Source: Desulfobulbaceae bacterium (lineage in GTDB: Bacteria > Desulfobacterota > Desulfobulbia > Desulfobulbales > Desulfocapsaceae). From it: DNA of 39,635 nt. The position numbers and the translations under genes are program-made. The stretch's first letter is position 1. The number at the start of each line of letters is the position of its first letter. Shown one piece after another: positions 17,397-26,197 of the stretch. The stretch spans positions 1 to 39,635 of the forward strand of contig JAFLKM010000069.1 in the NCBI GenBank assembly GCA_019163335.1, in the 5' to 3' direction. The notes beneath the pieces were generated by a model. It worked only from the letters and a program-made list of their open reading frames with translations, had not been told where the DNA came from and made no database searches.

Positions 17397-17423
17397 TGTA
17401 TTACTTGTATTACAAATAATACA
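17397..17423. promoter_or_regulatory. Inverted repeat, possible operator upstream of the DUF3616 gene
   Basis: TGTATTA and TAATACA form perfect arms separated by 13 bp, and the middle itself contains the near-palindrome TTGTATTACAA. It lies about 105 bp upstream of the chosen DUF3616 start. The form suits a dimeric repressor site, but no regulator gene is adjacent. Confidence 0.3.
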
Positions 17424-17531
17424 AAATGGACAGCCCATCAACTGGATGCGGATTATTTCAGAAAAAAATGAAAGAAGTCTGAACGACAAGGGAATAAAGG
17501 CAGGGGTGACGGATAATAAGATATCTGGGCA

Positions 17532-19439
17532 TCAAGCAGCCATCCTGCTGAGGCTCCTGACGTTATGTTTTTTGGCAAATTCCAGAGCCTGATCACATGG
17601 GATGGGCCGCTGGAAAAAGTACCCTTGGGCTAAATCGCAGCCCATATTTTTCAACATAGTCATCTGGTCCAGCGTTTCGATACCTTCGGCGATGAGCTCT
17701 AGGCGCAAATTGTGGGCAAGGGTAACAATAGCATTGATGATGGAGGCGTAGTCTGGATTGTCAACGACGTTGCAAATAAAAGACCTGTCAATTTTCATGC
17801 CGGAGACGGGAAAATTGTGCAGGCAACTGAGTGAAGAATGGCCGGTACCAAAATCATCAATGTGCAGAGCAATGCCAAGGTCACGGATCTGGCCCAGGAT
17901 GGCCACGGCAAGGTCCATATTTTCCATAATGGCGCTTTCGGTTATTTCGAGCTTGACAGCAGTTGGAGGCAGGCCGGCTTCCTGAAGTATGTCACGGATA
18001 CTTTCGACCAGATTTGGGTGACCAATTTGTTTCCGCGACAGGTTGACGCTTACAAAAAGATTGTCAAGATCCGGCAGGCTCCTCCACCGTGCCAGCTCAA
18101 GACAGGCCTCCCGCAAGACCCATTCGCCGAGGGGCACGATAGTACCAATCTCTTCGGCCAAAGGGATAAAGTCCAGTGGCGACACGATGCCTCTGGTTGG
18201 GTGGTGCCAGCGGACGAGGGCTTCGAAACCGAGAACGCAGCCGCTGCCCAAATGGACGATCGGCTGGTAAACCAGACGGAACTGTTTCTCCTCAATGGCC
18301 ACCCGGAGATCGTTCTCCATGGCCAGCCGGAGGAGAGCATCCTCGTGCATGCGGGTGTCAAACATGACAAAACGATTCTTGCCGGCTGCCTTGGCGCGGT
18401 ACATGGCCGTGTCAGCATCGCGAATCATCTCGTCCAGTGTCACATATGGTAGGGCACTGGTGGTGATCCCGATACTCGCTGTGATCTTGATGGAGTGGTC
18501 ATCCACCTTGTAGGGCTCGGCCAAAACACTCAACAGCCGTTCAGCGACACTCATTGCATCGTGGTAATGCTTCATCCCCTCAATCAGCATAAGGAATTCG
18601 TCTCCGCCGACACGAGCGGCTGTGCATTCAGTCTTAGAAGTAATGACATCCTCTTTGCGAAGCGTTTTGCTTAATCGTTCAGCAATGCCAATAAGCAGCC
18701 TGTCACCGACATGATGGCCAAGGCTGTCATTCACGATTTTGAAACGGTCGATATCAAGAAAAAGCACCGCAAACATCCGCTGAGGGTCCCGCCTCTGTAA
18801 AGCAATGGATCGTGAGAGAAGATCATTAAAATAATGACGGTTTGGCAGGCTCGTCAAGGTGTCCCGAAGGGCCACGTCGCGCAACTCGGCGGTGCGCTTT
18901 TCGACCAATACTTCCATATCGTCCATCTTGATCTGCGCCTGCCGTGTTACCAGCCATTTGCCGGTCATTGCCGAGGCAAGCTGACAGACCTCGGCGTCGT
19001 CAAAGGGTTTTTTCAGGATGAGAAGCCGATCGGTGACGCCTAGCTTCTGCACAATCTGATCCCAGGAGTAATCGGAGTAAGCCGTGCAGATGACCACCTG
19101 CAAGGAGGGGTCGGCCTGCCAGAGACGTGAGATGGTTTCCACTCCGTCCCATCCCGGCGGCATTCGCATATCGACGAAGGCCAACTGATACGGACGGCCC
19201 TCACGTATGGCGGCCTCCACCATAGCCAACCCGAGATGGCCCTGGTCAGCCGTGTCGATGTCGAATTCTCGGAATTGCGTCTCGACAACGGGTTGAGAGC
19301 CGAAAAGCAAGGCTTCATCGTCGTCAAGATCAACTCCATAGGATTTACGAGAGAGAGTCTTGCGAAAATCGTCGTGGATGGCGATGTTATCGTCGATGAC
19401 AAGGACACGCCGAACGCATTGGTCTGGGACTTGTTTCAT
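17532..19439 (-). CDS. Response regulator with GGDEF and EAL domains (c-di-GMP turnover)
   Basis: 635 residues. The receiver domain (1-160) has Asp90 in AFVDMRMPPGWDG and carries the extended insert between strand 1 and the acceptor seen in this subclass. The GGDEF domain (about 195-360) has an intact GGDEF motif with its Asp at 280. The EAL domain (about 370-625) has Glu406 in FEALVRW and the downstream IDDFGTGHSS motif, so both cyclase and phosphodiesterase signatures look complete. It therefore makes or degrades c-di-GMP under control of phosphorylation. Its start overlaps the stop of the kinase gene by 4 bp (ATGA), with AAGGAG 8 nt upstream inside the kinase gene, marking the two as partners. 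Confidence 0.9.
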   Translation of the reverse strand: MKQVPDQCVRRVLVIDDNIAIHDDFRKTLSRKSYGVDLDDDEALLFGSQPVVETQFREFDIDTADQGHLGLAMVEAAIREGRPYQLAFVDMRMPPGWDGVETISRLWQADPSLQVVICTAYSDYSWDQIVQKLGVTDRLLILKKPFDDAEVCQLASAMTGKWLVTRQAQIKMDDMEVLVEKRTAELRDVALRDTLTSLPNRHYFNDLLSRSIALQRRDPQRMFAVLFLDIDRFKIVNDSLGHHVGDRLLIGIAERLSKTLRKEDVITSKTECTAARVGGDEFLMLIEGMKHYHDAMSVAERLLSVLAEPYKVDDHSIKITASIGITTSALPYVTLDEMIRDADTAMYRAKAAGKNRFVMFDTRMHEDALLRLAMENDLRVAIEEKQFRLVYQPIVHLGSGCVLGFEALVRWHHPTRGIVSPLDFIPLAEEIGTIVPLGEWVLREACLELARWRSLPDLDNLFVSVNLSRKQIGHPNLVESIRDILQEAGLPPTAVKLEITESAIMENMDLAVAILGQIRDLGIALHIDDFGTGHSSLSCLHNFPVSGMKIDRSFICNVVDNPDYASIINAIVTLAHNLRLELIAEGIETLDQMTMLKNMGCDLAQGYFFQRPIPCDQALEFAKKHNVRSLSRMAA

Positions 19440-20833
19440 GAGCTCTGCTCCTTCTGGTGAGGAATATCGAGGGTAAAAACGGCCCCGAGTCCAGGCCCGT
19501 CGCTGACAACACTGAGGGTACCCCCCATTTCACGGGCGGCATTGGCTGAGCTGTGCAGCCCAAAACCGTGGCCATCTTTGCGCGTTGTGAAGCCGTTTGA
19601 GAATATTTTTGTCAGGTTTTCAGGCTTGATGCCGATACCATTGTCGACAATTTCAAAACGAACCTTGTGGATGCCTTTCACTTCAAAAGACAGTATCCGG
19701 GCAATGATATGTCGTTCGTTCAGCGATTGTAGCTTGCAGGCGTTCTTAGCATTGCTGATGATGTTAATGAGAATCTGCAGCACCTTGTGCTTGTCGAGAT
19801 TGACAGAACCAATCTCCTGAAACTCTCGCTGCACCTGAACGTTGTGCCTGTCGAAGGAAATGAGATTGACGCGCAGGGCATCTTCCATAATATCCGCCGG
19901 TCGAACAGATTCAAAGATGCAGGTAGATCGCGCATACGACTGTTGCATCTGGACAATCTGACGAATATGGTCGATGCTGCGTTCCATCAACCGGAGCTCT
20001 TCGACGACATTCGTCTGCTCGGCAGTCAGGATCTCGCACAGTTTGGCCAGGTATCCCGGCAGCCGTTGTCCCCGTTCATCAGAGGTAAGGAACGTGCCGA
20101 GATCGGCCTCATTTTCGCGAATCATGGCCAGGGCCTTGCCGAGATTACCCAACTTCGATTCCTGCAACGTGCGGCTAATCACGGCGGCCGAGACATTGAC
20201 GCTGTTCAACACATTGCCGACATTGTGGAGCACACCCGTTGCGACCTCCGCTCGACCTGCATCCCGTGATGCGGTAACAAGCTGCTTGTGCAGAAGCTCG
20301 CTTTCTAACTGGGCGGCCAGAATTTTTTGCTGCTGGGAATTGACTTCGTCGATGGAAGCCGACAGAACCTCACATTGCTGAACCAGCAGATCGTGAGTTT
20401 CGAGAAGAAACCAGTCATCTTCACCCTGGACTAAAACAGGTTCATAGCGGTACTGCGCGGGACGGCCCAGGGCTGTGGTTACTGCTCTTTCGATCGTTTC
20501 GGTGGACCTGATCCTCAGAACAGGGTTTTTACACATATTCAGGAATGCTTCCACGGGCCTATGCCTATAAAGATCGCAGGCAAAAGGACGGGTAAGCTCT
20601 TGGGCCAAGATATCTCGGGACACAACCGCCAGCGGCTCTCCAGGTTTGTCCCAGATGACCACGGCAAAACAACGGGAGTCGGCCTCAAAACGTCTCGTCA
20701 GTTCAGCCAATGAATCATGTAAGGCAAAGCTGTCCTGACGACCGAGACAGCGAAGGTCGCCAATCATTCTCTTCACCGGGATGTGATTCTCCGATGCCCT
20801 GTCCAACGGTACAGCTGAAAGCATATAGGTCAT
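19436..20833 (-). CDS. Cytoplasmic sensor histidine kinase with CBS-like N-terminal domain
   Basis: 465 residues, no membrane segment. Residues 20-125 resemble the CBS-like unit found in front of some GGDEF proteins (AVVSRDILAQELTRPFACDLY, then RPVEAFL). A coiled coil spans about 145-195. The phospho-acceptor region is VATGVLHNVGNVLNSV with His203, the 'LHNVGN' subtype of H-box. The ATPase domain has NAKNACK (N box), DNGIGIKPENL (G1), and GHGFGLHSSA (G2). It should phosphorylate the overlapping REC-GGDEF-EAL protein, so that the pair forms one c-di-GMP control module. Confidence 0.85.
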   Translation of the reverse strand: MTYMLSAVPLDRASENHIPVKRMIGDLRCLGRQDSFALHDSLAELTRRFEADSRCFAVVIWDKPGEPLAVVSRDILAQELTRPFACDLYRHRPVEAFLNMCKNPVLRIRSTETIERAVTTALGRPAQYRYEPVLVQGEDDWFLLETHDLLVQQCEVLSASIDEVNSQQQKILAAQLESELLHKQLVTASRDAGRAEVATGVLHNVGNVLNSVNVSAAVISRTLQESKLGNLGKALAMIRENEADLGTFLTSDERGQRLPGYLAKLCEILTAEQTNVVEELRLMERSIDHIRQIVQMQQSYARSTCIFESVRPADIMEDALRVNLISFDRHNVQVQREFQEIGSVNLDKHKVLQILINIISNAKNACKLQSLNERHIIARILSFEVKGIHKVRFEIVDNGIGIKPENLTKIFSNGFTTRKDGHGFGLHSSANAAREMGGTLSVVSDGPGLGAVFTLDIPHQKEQSS

Positions 20834-21212
20834 AAATTATTCTCTTTTCAAGGTACGCGGATGACCTTCGGTACGGCGTTGCAGGGAAGGCATCGACGCC
20901 CGTTCCATTGCCTGTTAACAACTAGAAAACCCGAAGCCATTACGGCGCCATGAGTGAACACGCCGTTCCCGCTGGCTAAAAAACAAACGACTGGCGTAAT
21001 GATGTCTTGATCTTCCAGAAAAAACGCTAGAATTGAACACACAAGACTTAGAGTTTAGCCGACTATTATTAAGGGATGATTTGAAAACGGTTAGTCTTTG
21101 ATAAAAGAACGCAGGAGATGAGAGGGATATGAAAAAATGGGCACTGCTTTAAGAGAGGATTAAAATTTTCTTAGAGGGTGGTCTATGACCAGGAGAGGGA
21201 GGGATTCGTTTG
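20834..21212. other. 379-bp intergenic region without a recognised gene
   Basis: No protein with family character is visible on either strand. It contains the promoter region of the kinase gene on the minus strand. An 8-codon frame (21129-21152, plus strand, MKKWALL and stop) is preceded by AGAGGG, followed by purine-rich sequence with several GGAG/GGGAGG stretches. That short frame could be the start of a lost gene or chance. Confidence 0.4.
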
Positions 21213-21977
21213 TTATGGCTTTCGCGGCTTCAACTTTGTTGCGATATATACCCCGTAACTGTAATAGGTTTTATATTTCTCATACAATTCAATTTCTCGA
21301 TTTTCCGCTTCCACTATTGCCCTTGCTCCTTTGCTATTGTGGTTCCGGTTAAGAAAGTTCTTAAAGCTGTCCTGCATAGGCCGATAATAATTATCCAGCC
21401 AACAATGCTCTGGTAAAACAAAATAGCCCATCGGGGAATAGCCGTTCTTCTCGAGTATATCTATCTTTGCAGATGCCGTATCTATTTCAGGATATTCGCC
21501 TTCCCAATATTTCTGGAGTTCCTGCGGGCGGGAGGCAGTTGTCCAGGTAATTTCCGAGACAATCAGCAGTCCGCCGACTTTCAGATACCGATTCCAGCCC
21601 CTTACCCCCCTTTCAAAGCCAATATTGTAGATCGCACCCTCAGACCAGATAACGTCATATTCCTCATCGCCAAACGGCAGGGTGTCCATTGAGCAGGCAA
21701 GGGGCGTTATTTTTTCAGAAAGTCCCAGATCTTCGGCATTGCCTGTAAGGACTTCAAGGAAGTCAGGTAGAAAGTCCACTGCCGTAATCCGGGCTTGGAG
21801 CAGACGCGCAAGCACTAGGGTGGAAGCTCCCGTGCCGCAGCCAATATCCGCAATCTTTAATGGCGCTGCTCGGTCTATCATCGCCAGGCTGAGAGCCAGT
21901 TCCGTCTCTGCCTCCCCGCCTGGCCCCTGCCGCTTTGCACGTTTATGAAGGTCTATCAGAAGCTGATACTCTTCCAC
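21213..21977 (-). CDS. Class I SAM-dependent methyltransferase
   Basis: 254 residues from a GTG start preceded by AAGGA at 7 nt. Motif I is IADIGCGTGAS (about residues 42-52), the acidic end of strand 2 is AVDFLPDF, and the motif III/IV region is YDVIWSEGAIYNIGFERG, matching the Methyltransf_11/25 type fold. The acceptor substrate is unknown. ISEITWTTASRPQELQKYW suggests the small-molecule methyltransferase group that includes ubiquinone/arsenite-like members, but no arsenic cysteines are present. It lies 97 bp downstream of the stomatin-like gene on the same strand and may share its transcript. Confidence 0.8.
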   Translation of the reverse strand: MEEYQLLIDLHKRAKRQGPGGEAETELALSLAMIDRAAPLKIADIGCGTGASTLVLARLLQARITAVDFLPDFLEVLTGNAEDLGLSEKITPLACSMDTLPFGDEEYDVIWSEGAIYNIGFERGVRGWNRYLKVGGLLIVSEITWTTASRPQELQKYWEGEYPEIDTASAKIDILEKNGYSPMGYFVLPEHCWLDNYYRPMQDSFKNFLNRNHNSKGARAIVEAENREIELYEKYKTYYSYGVYIATKLKPRKP

Positions 21978-22074
21978 CGATCGATCCTTATCTGTTTATA
22001 GCCATGGAGTATTCCAAACGACCTTGCCTTCAGCCTTGGCTTTTCAGTCTTTCACCTACATCCTGAACAACCCT

Positions 22075-22965
22075 TTACTTCATCTTCATGCCAAACATCC
22101 CCTGCAATGCCGCCGGCAGATCCGCCGGCAGGATTACGGTCTTGGCATTGTCGGAGGTTCCCAGTTGCTGCAGAGTGGCGATATATTTTTCTCCCAGCAG
22201 ATACAAGGCCGGCAACTGTTCGGAGCCAAGCCCCTGCTGAACCAGGGCCAGGGCGTCTTTCGTGGCGTTAGCCAAAACTATGCGGGCCTCGGCGTCACGC
22301 CTTGAGGCCTCAAGACTTCCCTCCGCCACCAGGATGGCCTTCTGTTTCTGACCCTCGGCAATCAGGATGGCGGCCTGTTTTTCCCCTTCGGCCTCGGTGA
22401 TGGCGGCCCGCCGGATTCGCTCCGCTGCTGCCTGCCGCTCCATGGAGGCCTGCATGGTGGTCGAGGGCTTGATGTCCTGAATCTCGATACTCTTGACCGT
22501 AAGTCCCCAGTCCTCAAGGTCAGTGGCAATGGCCTGAATCAACTTGACCTTGATCTGCTCGCGTGAACTGAGGGCGTCATCAAGATCCATCTGCCCAACA
22601 ATGGCCCGCAGATTGGTCATGATCAGATTGCTGGTGGCATGCTCATAATTGTCGATGCCGAAGATAGCCTTGTGCGGGGTATGGATATTGATAAAGGCAA
22701 TGGCATTGGTAATGATCACCGCATTGTCCCGGGTGATAACCTCCTGACTGGGAATTTCAAGCGAGATATCCTTTCTTGTGACCTTGGCAGCAATGGTGTC
22801 AATATAGGGAATAATCAGATTCAGCCCGGGGGTAAGGGTCACATGATATTTACCCAGACGCATGATCACAAACTCAAAGCCCTGCGGCACGATTTTCACC
22901 CCGTTGACAATGGTCGCCACCACCAGAGCCAGAAGCGCTACAACCAGTATAAGTCCTACATTCAT
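22075..22965 (-). CDS. SPFH/band-7 membrane protein (stomatin/QmcA-like)
   Basis: 296 residues. An N-terminal membrane anchor (about 4-22) is followed by an SPFH domain at about 25-190 (IVPQGFEFVIMRLGKYHVTLTPGLNLIIPYID), then a charged Ala/Glu-rich coiled coil (AAAERIRRAAITEAEGEKQAAILIAEG) and a hydrophobic C-terminal stretch. This is the bacterial paraslipin/QmcA plan: oligomers at the inner membrane that organise membrane domains or regulate proteases. AGGAG lies 7 nt before the ATG. It follows the NfeD gene by 52 bp, the common NfeD-stomatin operon arrangement. Confidence 0.9.
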   Translation of the reverse strand: MNVGLILVVALLALVVATIVNGVKIVPQGFEFVIMRLGKYHVTLTPGLNLIIPYIDTIAAKVTRKDISLEIPSQEVITRDNAVIITNAIAFINIHTPHKAIFGIDNYEHATSNLIMTNLRAIVGQMDLDDALSSREQIKVKLIQAIATDLEDWGLTVKSIEIQDIKPSTTMQASMERQAAAERIRRAAITEAEGEKQAAILIAEGQKQKAILVAEGSLEASRRDAEARIVLANATKDALALVQQGLGSEQLPALYLLGEKYIATLQQLGTSDNAKTVILPADLPAALQGMFGMKMK

Positions 22966-23017
22966 GTTTTTTCTCCTGTCAAAGATTTAAATAAATTCTG
23001 CGCTGTTCAAATATCGC

Positions 23018-23488
23018 TTATCGTACTTTTTCCACTTTCAGGAACCGCTCCTGCGGATTGGGGGAACACACCTCGATAACCCGCACCCGGTTACCGGTAT
23101 CGATTGGTTCATCGGCAAGATAGGTCCAGGATTCATCCCCCAGTACCGGCACCGAGAAAACGACCCGGCCCCTGTCTCCTGGAATCAGCGCCCGACTCGC
23201 TGCAATCCCGGTCTGACCAATGGCCGCCTGTTCATCCTGGAGAATGGTCTTTATTTTCTTTTGGGGAACAAAAAAGTAAAACCAGCAGAAGGTGAACCCA
23301 ACGCTCGACACCACAAACACCAGCATCTGCCACTTCAGCCCGATCTCGGGCAAGAGGGCCAGCAACAGTCCTGTCAACAGCGCCCCCAGGCCAAACCAGA
23401 AAATGGTAAACGAAGGAACCACCAGTTCCATGAGAACCAGAATCACGCCCAGAACAACCCAGTGCCACCAAAGGATATTTCCCATCAT
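23018..23488 (-). CDS. NfeD family membrane protein
   Basis: 156 residues. Three closely packed hydrophobic segments occur in the first 75 residues (VVLGVILVLMELVVPSFTIF, then two more). They are followed by an OB-fold soluble domain (about 90-155) containing GRVVFSVPVLGDESWTYLAD and ending RVIEVCSPNPQERFLKVEKV. The short NfeD form lacks the ClpP-like protease domain and works with the stomatin-like partner encoded immediately downstream. Two adjacent ATG codons (23488 and 23485) are possible starts; the Shine-Dalgarno signal is weak. Confidence 0.88.
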   Translation of the reverse strand: MMGNILWWHWVVLGVILVLMELVVPSFTIFWFGLGALLTGLLLALLPEIGLKWQMLVFVVSSVGFTFCWFYFFVPQKKIKTILQDEQAAIGQTGIAASRALIPGDRGRVVFSVPVLGDESWTYLADEPIDTGNRVRVIEVCSPNPQERFLKVEKVR

Positions 23489-23763
23489 TTCCGTTCATTT
23501 TTAAGAACAAGACACAGACTCACCATAGCGGGCATGGTGCAACAGCCTCATTCCATCTCCACGATTTTTTGTATAAAAAAGCCGGGATGAGCAGGAGTCA
23601 TTCACGTCTCGCTCACCTCTGGCCTGCTCTATTGACAATCAATAAACACTATCCTATGTTGCTTTTTGAAAAAAGAATGGCTCCGACTAAAAATATCCCA
23701 GAAATTTGTTCTCCGGTCCGGCAATCTGCAGCGACTGAATCTCCTTAATGACAAGAGAAAAAA

Positions 23764-25341
23764 ATGTACCTCGACTATTATCACCTTGCCCAGAAGCCCT
23801 TTCAGATAAATACCGATCCGGCATTTCTCTGGTACGGGGAAAAACACCAGGAAGCCCTCGCCACCTTGAAGTACGGACTGATAGAGAACAAAAGCTTCCT
23901 CCTGCTCACCGGAGATGTTGGTGTCGGCAAGACCACGATTATCAACGCCTTATTACAGGTTCTTGACAAAAATGAAATGGTGGCGGTCATCAATGACCCA
24001 AAGCTTGAGAAACTGGATTTTTTCCTCCATATCGCCAGAGCCTTTGGCATATCCGGAGAATTTACCAGCAAAGGTCAATTTCTCCTCGCCTTCCGTGAGC
24101 TCCTGCTTGAACAGCACTATCGAGGCAAGAGACTTCTACTCATCGTTGATGAATGTCAACTGTTGAGCCATGACCTCCTGGAGGAAATCAGACTTTTTTC
24201 CAACCTCGAACAAAACGGGGTAAAACTGATCAATATCTTCTTTGTCGGCCAACTTGAATTCAATGATATTCTTCTTCTTCCAGAAAACAAGGCCATCCGG
24301 CAGAGAATAACCGTCACCTACAATCTTCCCTCTTTATCCCTGGAGGAAACGGAAGAATACATTGGACATCGTCTAAATGTTGCAGGAGCAACCAGAAAAA
24401 TCTTCGAGAAAAGTGCGATTCGAGAAATCTATGAGTTTTCAAAGGGATACCCGCGCCTGATTAATGTCATTTGCGATCGGGCCCTGTTAACGGGATTTAT
24501 ATCGTCCAACAAACAGATCGACCAGAAAATCATCAAAGAATGTGTTCAGGAACTCGATATCTCTTTAGCCACAAAAGCCCACCAGGAAAGCAATCGAAGA
24601 GAAACAACAGCAAACAAACCGAAAGCACCCCGTACGCCTAAAAGATCAAACTCTTTTACATACGCGGCCATTGGCTTCATCCTGTTACTCCTTCTTTCTG
24701 TCTTTATCGGCTCATCAATGCCGGCCTTTGCCCCTGCCTTTGCAAAAATCCAGACAATCCTGCCAGGACTCTTGGGCAAGGAGCAAAAAGTTCCACTCTC
24801 CACCCCACCTGTAGTCGCTGAACCTGCCGACAAACTTCCTGCGGCGGCAGCTCCAATTTTGCCTGCACTTCCACCGGCTCAGGTCACCACTCAACCTCTC
24901 CCGGAATCTCACCCAGAAACATCGGCGATAACAAAAGACAACCCGGCCCCCGACAGCAATGCTCCGGCCAATATCAGCAAAGCAGTGCCCCCGAGCAAAA
25001 CTCCCGAACCGGAACCTCTTCCTGAAAAATTGACGATTTCTTTTGAGAATGACTCCCTTGACATCGATGCAGCATCACTCATAGAACTGGAAAAGCTGGC
25101 CAAGGCCGCACTGCGTCACAAGACAGGAAAAATTATTGTGCACGGCTACACCGATGCCACCGGCAGCGCCCAATATAACATGAAACTCGCAGGCTTTCGG
25201 GCCACGGCTGTAAAGAATATTTTAGCAGGAAAGGGAATCTCTCTCGACAAAATCAAGAGCGTCAGTCACGTAACGTCACCCCAGGACTCGACACTCAATC
25301 AGGGAAAGAGGCGAGTTGAGATTGAAATCGTCAATGAATAA
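23764..25341 (+). CDS. ExeA-like AAA ATPase fused to an OmpA peptidoglycan-binding domain (XrtA/PEP-CTERM-associated)
   Basis: 525 residues. MYLDYYHLAQKPFQINTDP is the characteristic start of the ExeA/GspA-like ATPases, including the one found in XrtA exopolysaccharide loci. Walker A is GDVGVGKTT starting at residue 50, Walker B is LLLIVDECQ, and the AAA domain runs to about 270. A basic linker and one membrane segment (about 298-321) follow, then a Pro/Ala-rich periplasmic linker. The C-terminus (about 420-525) is an OmpA/MotB-type domain with VHGYTDATGSAQYN. So a cytoplasmic ATPase is tied through the membrane to the cell wall. Relatives in the GspA group carry a different peptidoglycan-binding domain. 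AAGAGA precedes the ATG. Confidence 0.85.
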   Translation: MYLDYYHLAQKPFQINTDPAFLWYGEKHQEALATLKYGLIENKSFLLLTGDVGVGKTTIINALLQVLDKNEMVAVINDPKLEKLDFFLHIARAFGISGEFTSKGQFLLAFRELLLEQHYRGKRLLLIVDECQLLSHDLLEEIRLFSNLEQNGVKLINIFFVGQLEFNDILLLPENKAIRQRITVTYNLPSLSLEETEEYIGHRLNVAGATRKIFEKSAIREIYEFSKGYPRLINVICDRALLTGFISSNKQIDQKIIKECVQELDISLATKAHQESNRRETTANKPKAPRTPKRSNSFTYAAIGFILLLLLSVFIGSSMPAFAPAFAKIQTILPGLLGKEQKVPLSTPPVVAEPADKLPAAAAPILPALPPAQVTTQPLPESHPETSAITKDNPAPDSNAPANISKAVPPSKTPEPEPLPEKLTISFENDSLDIDAASLIELEKLAKAALRHKTGKIIVHGYTDATGSAQYNMKLAGFRATAVKNILAGKGISLDKIKSVSHVTSPQDSTLNQGKRRVEIEIVNE

Positions 25342-25497
25342 TTTTAACGCCCGATAAACGAGGACAATCTGCAAAGCTCTAAAAGGCAGGGAACGAACAA
25401 ACCGAGCAGACAGGCAAGCGAGGGAGCAACGGGGTAAGCCAGACAAGACAGAGGGTGTGTAGTTTAAATGTAGCCAAGGCTCCTGTCAAATTGCTGT

Positions 25498-26163
25498 CTA
25501 CGGCCAGTATGCAGAGGACTCGACCATAACAAATTCCATATCAGGAAGAATCAGACAGACAAGTTGACCGCCATACACCGCTCCACAGTCAATTCCCACC
25601 TTATTGCCCAGGATCAAAGGCTGCTCCTGCACAAAATGCCCAAAAATAACCCCCTTCAGTCCAGGAAAATCCTGCCGTAAAAATCGATCATGGTCAGCCC
25701 AATACAACCACTCCGGGCTCTGCAGAGCAAGATGGCGGCCCTGCTCAAGACCGGCATGGACAAAAACATATTGATCCTCTTCCCAGCAGGGAAGCAGGCT
25801 CATAAGAAATTGACGATGTGATTCCGGTACCGCAAGCAATGCCTGCCGGGCATCCGGGACAATGACCCCATAACTCTGCAAGGTGGCCAACCCGCCGACC
25901 TCCAGGAAGAGAGCATCTTCCTGCCCGTTAAGATACTGTAAAAACATCTCCTCATGATTCCCTTTTAGAAAAATCGTCCGGGGAAAACATTGTTTAAACT
26001 CGATCAGTTCTGAGATAACCTGCTTACTCTGGGGGCCACGATTTACATAATCCCCGAGAAAGACGAGCCGATCCAGTGCAGGATCGGGATTGATCTTTGC
26101 CAGAAGCCGCTTGAGAGGATCGTGACATCCATGGATATCGCCGATAACATAGATTTTTTCCAT
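25498..26163 (-). CDS. Calcineurin-like metallophosphoesterase (serine/threonine phosphatase type)
   Basis: 221 residues. PPP-family motifs are present in order: GDIHG (Asp9, His11), GDYVNRGP (Asp38; the usual is GDxxDRG, so Asn41 replaces the common Asp), and KGNHEE (Asn69, His70). Later metal-ligand histidines lie in VHAG and IFGHF. The protein resembles small bacterial PrpA/PphA phosphatases and symmetrical Ap4A hydrolases. It begins 34 bp after the prsT stop and is probably in its transcript, although no good ribosome-binding site is seen. It may act on phosphotyrosine/serine proteins of the locus, which would fit the tyrosine-kinase-like protein encoded nearby, but this is inference. Confidence 0.82.
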   Translation of the reverse strand: MEKIYVIGDIHGCHDPLKRLLAKINPDPALDRLVFLGDYVNRGPQSKQVISELIEFKQCFPRTIFLKGNHEEMFLQYLNGQEDALFLEVGGLATLQSYGVIVPDARQALLAVPESHRQFLMSLLPCWEEDQYVFVHAGLEQGRHLALQSPEWLYWADHDRFLRQDFPGLKGVIFGHFVQEQPLILGNKVGIDCGAVYGGQLVCLILPDMEFVMVESSAYWP

Positions 26164-26197
26164 GGAAAAAAGAAGCCTTCAACCCTTTTTTATGACG

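Noticed and set aside
25345-25375. Possible fourth copy of the two-hairpin repeat (CCCGATAAACGAGG on the plus strand)
   Set aside because: Only the loop part of the 3' mini-hairpin matches; the stem is broken and neither conserved end is present.
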